64,000 bases of DNA from contig NC_037590.1 in the NCBI RefSeq assembly GCF_003073045.1, positions 18,152,708-18,216,707 on the forward strand. Reading direction: 5' to 3'. The notes beneath the pieces are model-generated. The model was not told the DNA's origin and did no database searches. It saw nothing but the letters and a program-made list of their open reading frames with translations. Origin of the DNA: Pomacea canaliculata. Lineage: Eukaryota; Mollusca; Gastropoda; Architaenioglossa; Ampullariidae. The first letter of the stretch is position 1. Each line of letters begins with the position of its first letter. Made by a program: the position numbers and the translations under genes. Below, piece after piece: positions 59,301 to 64,000 of this stretch.

Positions 59301-60983
59301 GTGAGTCCCATTTATTGACTTCATCATTATATATGAGAACCAAGATTTAAAGTGTTTGGTATTCAAGTGATTTAAAATAGTCCATGCTGATCCTTCACTG
59401 ATAGGATCTTCGAAAGTTTACAAATGACGAAACAAACACTTAAGGGTGAGAAGATAGGAGGAAGAGAAAATGGAGAAATAAATAAAGTCACAAGCCTCCT
59501 CTCGCCTCATTGACTCTAAAGTGATACTGACAGCAAACCACAAAAGTTTTGATGGACATTATAGTTTTGTGCAGAGCAGGGGGAAGTTTTTTTTTTCGTT
59601 CAAAGAACCGAAACACATTTCCAGTAAGAAAACTAGATGACCAAATGCTTAATCCAAGACCAAGCTTGATCTACCGCGATAGAATTATATCGCAGTAACT
59701 ACCCCTCCCTCCAGTGATTAATACTAACTGCTACAGTAACTAGTAGCAGTTGTCTGGTAGTGACGATAGCACTAGCTCATAGCGAGGACTTTCAGTAACA
59801 CGCCTACTATTAGCCTTGGCGAAGACCTTTTCACACGAGTCATTGAATGATACCTGTGACAAAGATTCGAGACTATCACAAATGTTACTCACCCATGGCA
59901 ATGCCTCCAAAAGTGGGCTCCATCTCAGTTGCCTTGCGGGCAAGGAAGAAGTTCTTTTCTGCGGCGTAGGCAAGGATGACGAGAACAGGGAAGAAGATGA
60001 AGGTGACGATGGCCTCCCACAGCTCGATCTTGTGATTCACAAATATAGAAGCAGTGTTAGAAGCGGTCATTTTTCATCTCCGCAAATCCAGAAGTATGAG
60101 GTCACACAAAGGCCTCTCTTTCTTTCTCATCTCCCGTTTCTAGCCCTACACCCCTTCATGCACCATCTATCCACTCAACAAGGGAGACAGTCCCAATTAT
60201 AATAAAGTTAGGCATATGACTGACGGATGAACGGCCGCTTTATAGACAAGCGATCAAATGTACAAAGAGGAGACAATTGCGCGGCCTACCTTGTTAGGAC
60301 TGATGACCAGCAGCACGATGACGAGCCAGACGTAAGCAAAGACAGAGGTGAAGGCCGTGACAGCATACACCCGCATGTTGGCCACCCGCCGCGTGGCACT
60401 GCCGGGTATGCACATGATGCAGATGGCGGTGATGAAGAGCAGGTTGTAGGAAGCCGAGCCCACGATGGTGCCAGGCCCGAGGTCCCCGGCCACGAACTTT
60501 GTTGCCCACGATCTCGATTACCGACAGCAGGATCTCCGGAGCGGACGTGCCCAGTGCCATCAGAGACAGGTTGGCAACGGTGTCGTTCCACACCTGATGA
60601 TCATAGAGTAAGGAGTAAGAGGATGGAGTGAAAGTATCGCCAGTAGAGCCTGGCCTTCTCTATGTATCCAAACTGTAAACGCTCGCCCCTTTACCCCACT
60701 CACCTTGAGCTTGAGCTCTCGGAATCCCTCGGGCGCCTCCGAGTCCGGTATGCGGACAATGCGTGGTCTTACTGGTGATGCGCTCGATGGCGCACATGAA
60801 GATGTCGGCGACGATGGCGACGGCAAGGAAGCTCCAGAGGAGGGCTGTCAGGTACAGTGCGGCGCGCACCCAGGTAGGCCATGTGAACTCGCTGGTGATG
60901 GGCAGCAGCAGGCCATCGTTGCAGGGGTAGTCGTAGGGGTTATAGGTCACGGGCAGCGTTTCGTTGCTGGCGTTGGAAGCCAT
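53393..60983 (-). CDS. SLC8-family sodium/calcium exchanger (NCX)
   Basis: Twelve coding exons in transcript order: 60704-60983, 60290-60593, 59893-60028, 57816-57892, 57448-57615, 56707-56904, 56179-56408, 55629-55861, 55302-55407, 54772-54950, 54136-54468 and 53393-53626. Allowing for three apparent extra bases the product is about 824 residues. NCX exchanges three Na+ for one Ca2+ at the plasma membrane. N-terminal Asn sites (NAS, NET) precede TM1. The alpha-1 repeat holds [16 protein letters not shown]. The cytosolic loop has two Calx-beta domains (CBD1 ending IINDDG, CBD2 starting near EPGVLAF). The alpha-2 repeat reads [18 protein letters not shown] with [13 protein letters not shown]. 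The loop, about 400 residues, is shorter than in vertebrate NCX1, and no signal peptide is seen, so a further 5' exon is possible. Which SLC8 paralogue it matches is unclear. Confidence 0.93.
53852..54006. repeat. 76-bp tandem duplication in last NCX intron
   Basis: Sequence from 53852 (aaaaatattttatgaagta) to 53927 is repeated without visible change from 53928 to 54003. The duplication sits about 130 bases from the alpha-2 exon donor. Identity of the copies implies a recent event or an assembly duplication. Confidence 0.95.
54136..54468 (-). CDS. NCX exon 11: TM6-TM8 and alpha-2 repeat
   Basis: One 111-codon exon carries [18 protein letters not shown], the helix after the loop, then [20 protein letters not shown] and the second alpha repeat with [16 protein letters not shown] and [16 protein letters not shown]. 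The GTS.PDT and N.TGSN-type motifs bind Na+ and Ca2+ in the SLC8 fold; here T of TGSN is an N. Confidence 0.95.
55401..55560. repeat. Degenerate repeats around the acceptor of NCX exon 9
   Basis: Plus-strand 'tttcttctgcacgtcac.tgcaat..' at 55519 resembles 'ttttttctgcacgtcacgcacaat' at 55402, and 'acacaatcatttaaat' at 55477 resembles 'cacaattatttaaat' at 55418. A 19-bp duplication, 'gggacaaagagtttcccca', follows at 55558-55595. The first copy contains the exon 9 splice acceptor (55408-55410). Confidence 0.55.
56179..56408 (-). CDS. NCX exon 7: Ca2+-binding half of CBD1
   Basis: Encodes [20 protein letters not shown], the conserved Calx-beta strand pair. It continues with [20 protein letters not shown] and ends in IINDDG. 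The acidic clusters DD..E..DE and NDD are where CBD1 coordinates regulatory calcium in characterised NCX proteins, so this domain probably keeps Ca2+ sensing. Confidence 0.92.
56707..56904 (-). CDS. NCX exon 6: start of CBD1, frame broken
   Basis: Reads [20 protein letters not shown] into the first Calx-beta domain ([20 protein letters not shown]). It then shifts frame at a GGGG run (plus strand CCCC at 56749-56752), where three would continue as [15 protein letters not shown] into exon 7. Length 198, one more than the 197 the exon phases require. Confidence 0.88.
58482..58839. mobile_element. hAT-type MITE with GGCCCGC-rich ends
   Basis: The left end CAGGGATGCCCAACCT and the reverse complement of the right end (CAGTGATGCCCAACCT) match at 15 of 16 bases. 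The flanks share the exact 8-bp direct repeat CTGCACAG (58474-58481 and 58840-58847). Several 'ggcccgc' and 'ccggcc' words lie inside both ends. There is no intact ORF. It lies in the intron between NCX exons 3 and 4. Confidence 0.92.
59893..60028 (-). CDS. NCX exon 3: TM5 and divergent XIP region
   Basis: Encodes [20 protein letters not shown], a membrane helix, then [19 protein letters not shown] and a glycine-rich end. In vertebrate NCX1 and fly Calx this position holds the strongly basic, tyrosine-rich XIP autoinhibitory segment. Only two basic residues follow the first Lys here. Confidence 0.9.
60290..60593 (-). CDS. NCX exon 2: alpha-1 repeat, frame broken
   Basis: Starts [20 protein letters not shown], the first ion-binding alpha repeat, and runs to SVIEIVGNK. 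There the frame shifts, and the following frame gives [20 protein letters not shown] and the next membrane segments to SPNK. Length 304 bases where 303 would keep frame, with a TTT (plus strand) at 60498-60500 where two would suffice. Confidence 0.9.
60704..60983 (-). CDS. NCX exon 1: N-terminus and TM1, frame broken
   Basis: The ATG at 60981-60983 begins [13 protein letters not shown]1 follows ([20 protein letters not shown]), then CAIERITSK. The frame then shifts, and [20 protein letters not shown], the normal NCX continuation, is in the next frame up to the donor gtgagt. The 280-base length is one more than a multiple of three, while exon 2 begins in phase 0, so one base too many lies near 60760-60772. 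A possible 5' UTR acceptor (ccccag) lies just upstream, giving an exon start at 60999. Confidence 0.85.
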
Positions 60984-61009
60984 TTTGGATTTTCGTTAGC
61001 TGGGGTCAT

Positions 61010-63620
61010 TAACTAGGCCTCGGGCTTTTTTAGTTTAATGCGTTTTGGTCCTGTTCCCTTAAAAACGGAGTTTGCCTAACTCTGATGATTGGGTGTAGTG
61101 TGGCTTACACTGGACACAATTTTCGTCAGCGTCGGAGTTGGCAATGGCTGACGATCTTTGGCTCATTTGGACAGTTGAACCTATTGCTGTCGGACTTTGT
61201 TGATCAGTGGACATGGGATGAGATCGAGTAGTGTCCTGACAAGCAGCAACGCCTATGTGCAAGGAAAGGTCCACGATGATGAAAGGAACTGTTGATTATA
61301 GAAAGTAATGTATTGTCAGTATGTTCATTCATCACTCTATCAATCTATTGTTCCCTCTACATATAATATGCACTCAATAATTATAGTATTCGGATAAATG
61401 AAGCGAAAAAGTGAAAAGCACAGAAACCAAACGACACATCTCGTCCAAGTAAACAGGGCAACAACTTCTTCATGTATTTTTCACATGTAGGTGTTCCTTG
61501 ATAACACTCATCAGGCAAAATGACAAATAACCCGATAATGTGTTGTTGTAATGCATTTTAGTCACAGTATGAAAACAGAGAGAGAGGGAGGGAGATAGAT
61601 TGGTATACTTAGTACGACATAGAATCTCCTTTCCACCATCAACAACACCCGGCACCTATGACTAGAAACGCACAGCTGCAGCGCTCACAATCACCACAAC
61701 AATTGCTGCTCAAAGCTCACAATTCTCTGGAATCGATTGCTTCTCTGTATGAACTCTCAGTCCTGTGAACGGTGCAAACACACTATTGCCTCCATCATCA
61801 TCAGACAACTTAGTCACCGTTCCTCGTCGGCGGCGAGCACATGTTCAGATGTGTGTCGGCACGCCCGCACATCGCTCTGAGTCAAGATGTCGTGTGTTCG
61901 GGTCCATGCAGCAAATAGAGGATTGAAAAATGTCAATTGTCAGCACGTGCTTTGTCGTGCCTCAGCCATTACTTCCCTGTTACCGGTTGGCCAGAGAGTT
62001 GGGACGAGTGTACAAACACGAGAGACGCGGCTGGCTTTGCCCTGGCACATTTTTTTATTTGCTCAGATCGTCGACGCCCACTCATTCAAGCTCAGCTTCG
62101 TTTCTGACACTGCATTCCACACTGCAACCTCCCACCGAGGCCTAGTTGTCCCTCTCCTTTTCCTCCCCCATCCACTATTTTCCCGACCCAGATAAAATTT
62201 CAGCTCCAGGGGCAGACGAACAATCTCGCAGGCGATGAATAGTGCACTAGACGGATGAAAAGCAGGTTATGAAGACATTCGTGGGAAATTTTTTGAAAAG
62301 AAAAGCCCTGTGCTGTTTGCAAAGCTCTTGTGAGAAAAATGCTCTTGTGGCACAGTTGATTCGTTCGAGTGGCTGAGCAGTGTCCATGGTTGAATGATCC
62401 AAAGAGCCTGCTGAAAATTTAGTTGACATCTTGCGCCACAGGGATAATGGAGGTTTAGTCAGGGAGCGGGTCGGATGATAGAGGATTGATGCAGTAAGAG
62501 CAAGATGAGGCACACCCTTGTCTGTAAATATACGGTCGTACGCACGGAACATATCAATTAACATCGGAATTTCCATCAAAGTAGTGGAAAGATTTACTTC
62601 AGACTGACATAGACTTTGGAAGCTATCGAGTAGGTAGCTAGTGAGGCTGGATTTACTACGACTGTTGTTGCCGTTGTTTTACGGTCATTCTTAAAACGCT
62701 GGTGTCAGCAGGGACATTATTAGCAGTACCAAGACATACTTATTGAATATGTTAAAATAAATTATTAGTATGGTTACGTTCCTATCAACAGATTGATATT
62801 GCTGACGATTAATTGACACTTTAATTTTTTTTCAAAACTAAAATTATTATTATCATGGATGATTGAGAGAGATAATCGGTTATTATCTTCTTTTCATTCA
62901 TTGGCTGGTACACCTGTTTTCGTGATTCTAAAGCCGTGAATCCGTCCTTGTGGTGTCAGCTGAAGATCGGTGAGGATGGATGAAGGATAATTACCAGATT
63001 TCGTAGCACCAGCAAATTGTTCAGCCGCAGCAGCAGCACCTTCCCGAGAGACCAGCGCAGTGAACTTTGCGCACGACACGATACGCTCCAGTCCCAACAG
63101 TTAATGGGAGGCACCCAGCAACATTTCGAGTTTGCGAGTAGCTCATAATGAACTGCAATTGTTTCTTTAATCTCCCATGACATTTCACAGTCAGGGGGAA
63201 GGGAGAGTGGGTGAGTGGGACAGCATTTACCGCCAATCTCTTCCTCCAATCAGCCAGGAGGCCACATGATACGGTCAAACTAGCAACATGGAGCAAGATC
63301 ACCAGGCACGTTCACCGTCAGATGTCCTCTCTTATAAAGGACATTATGTGCAAAACTATAGGCAGAAACAAAGGTACAGGAACCTCAAAGAAGTCATAAA
63401 CAATATTTTTTGGACAAGCAACCGAGCTTTGATAAGTGGTTTGAACTCCACGTAAGATACGTGTCCATTTCGATGTCTAAGCGTTCGAAACACCGCTGCT
63501 TGTTTCCACTCTAAATCAACATTTCATTTTATTTGACCAGTTTTGCTGTTTGTTTGTTTTTTTTTTGTGTTTTGCAAATTTTTGCGTCCTTCGTCTGTCA
63601 TCAAACGATAGACTTTCTGA
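61010..63620. other. Region upstream of NCX, no recognisable gene
   Basis: No conserved exon was found in 2.6 kb. CpG-containing sequence near 61800-61880 (tcgtcggcggcgagcac) could belong to an NCX promoter or 5' UTR exon on the minus strand, but no splice link can be shown. Remaining open frames are short and random-looking. Confidence 0.4.
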
Positions 63621-63632
63621 TTTATCGGTTAT

Positions 63633-63683
63633 TGACGTAACTTTAGGGGGCCTGTTGACGTCAAGCTGACGTCACTGACGTGG
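63633..63683. promoter_or_regulatory. Cluster of cAMP response elements
   Basis: Four TGACG-core sites lie within 51 bp: TGACGTAA at 63633, the perfect palindromic CRE TGACGTCA at 63656 and again at 63667, and TGACGTGG at 63676. The two perfect sites start 11 bp apart, one helical turn. CREB/ATF proteins bind TGACGTCA. The cluster is about 130-180 bases upstream of the ATG at 63812. Confidence 0.6.
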
Positions 63684-63811
63684 GAGGTTAGGCTGAGCAA
63701 ATGGCTGACTGACATGATTATCAATGGCGCACACTTCCATCTCCTCTTCCATCACTCCTGTAAGAAACACGAAACTTGCTGCCTCTCTGCGGCTCGTTGG
63801 TCCGAGGTAAC

Positions 63812-63890
63812 ATGGCAGCGCGTGTGGTACGAGGCTGCTGTAGTCGGTATAACGAGGTCACTTTAACCTCATTAAAAACCGTTGCAGCCA
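63812..63890 (+). CDS. Possible first exon of a mitochondrial protein gene
   Basis: ATG at 63812 opens MAARVVRGCCSRYNEVTLTS and continues to a possible donor cca|gtaggt at 63891, ending in phase 1. The peptide has three Arg before its only acidic residue (Glu at position 15), plus Ser, Ala and Val, as expected of a mitochondrial presequence. Upstream sequence is relatively CpG-rich with a CRE cluster. The rest of the gene would lie beyond the window, so the identity is unknown and this could be chance. Confidence 0.35.
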
Positions 63891-64000
63891 GTAGGTCACG
63901 GCTGAGTGACTAAGGGTTCAGACAGCAATGAGAACAGTAAAAATGATAATCATGAGTGATCTGTTAGAGATGTCCTGTCTGTGTAGAAAGGTCACCCACG

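Noticed and set aside
60227..60631. A 134-codon plus-strand ORF
   Set aside because: It is the antisense shadow of the GC-rich NCX exon 2.

Overview
The window is animal nuclear DNA. Its genes are split into short exons with GT-AG introns, the introns and spacers are AT-rich, and it carries SINE and LINE relics and several non-autonomous DNA transposons. The proteins look like invertebrate, probably lophotrochozoan (mollusc, perhaps gastropod) orthologues. That placement is an inference from protein flavour and repeat types, since I could run no search.

Layout. (1) 1-1.25 kb: a LINE relic, a TA-flanked MITE, and the last coding exon (+) of an MXRA7-like gene. (2) 5.67-16.43 kb (+): a complete 8-exon tetraspanin with the eight-cysteine large loop of the TspanC8 group (Tspan33/15-like), followed by a long AT-rich 3' region. 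(3) 21.9-22.7 kb: a tRNA-derived SINE beside a decayed non-LTR retrotransposon. (4) 24.55-32.16 kb (+): a FERRY3 (C12orf4) orthologue in 12 coding exons, with one apparent one-base frame break in exon 2 and a hAT MITE in intron 3. (5) 33.23-38.26 kb (-): a complete 11-exon protein disulfide isomerase (PDIA1/P4HB type) with two CGHC sites, an acidic tail and a KDEL end. It converges tail-to-tail on FERRY3. (6) 38.4-53.4 kb: about 15 kb with no recognisable gene, but with microsatellites and a striking long inverted-repeat element at 51.64-52.09 kb. (7) 53.39-60.98 kb (-): an SLC8 Na+/Ca2+ exchanger in 12 coding exons, complete in architecture but with three one-base frame breaks. (8) 61-64 kb: no clear gene, except a CRE-rich, promoter-like stretch and a possible first exon of a mitochondrial protein at the right edge.

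The genes do not form one pathway; each has a separate housekeeping or membrane role (ADAM10-type tetraspanin trafficking, early-endosome mRNA transport, ER disulfide formation, plasma-membrane Ca2+ extrusion). I found no wholly new system. The points most worth checking are the 51.6 kb hairpin element built from staircase 14-mers, the 148-bp hairpin in a tetraspanin intron, the atypical XIP region and frame breaks of the exchanger, the duplicated poly(A) signal where FERRY3 meets PDI, and the CRE cluster at the right end.
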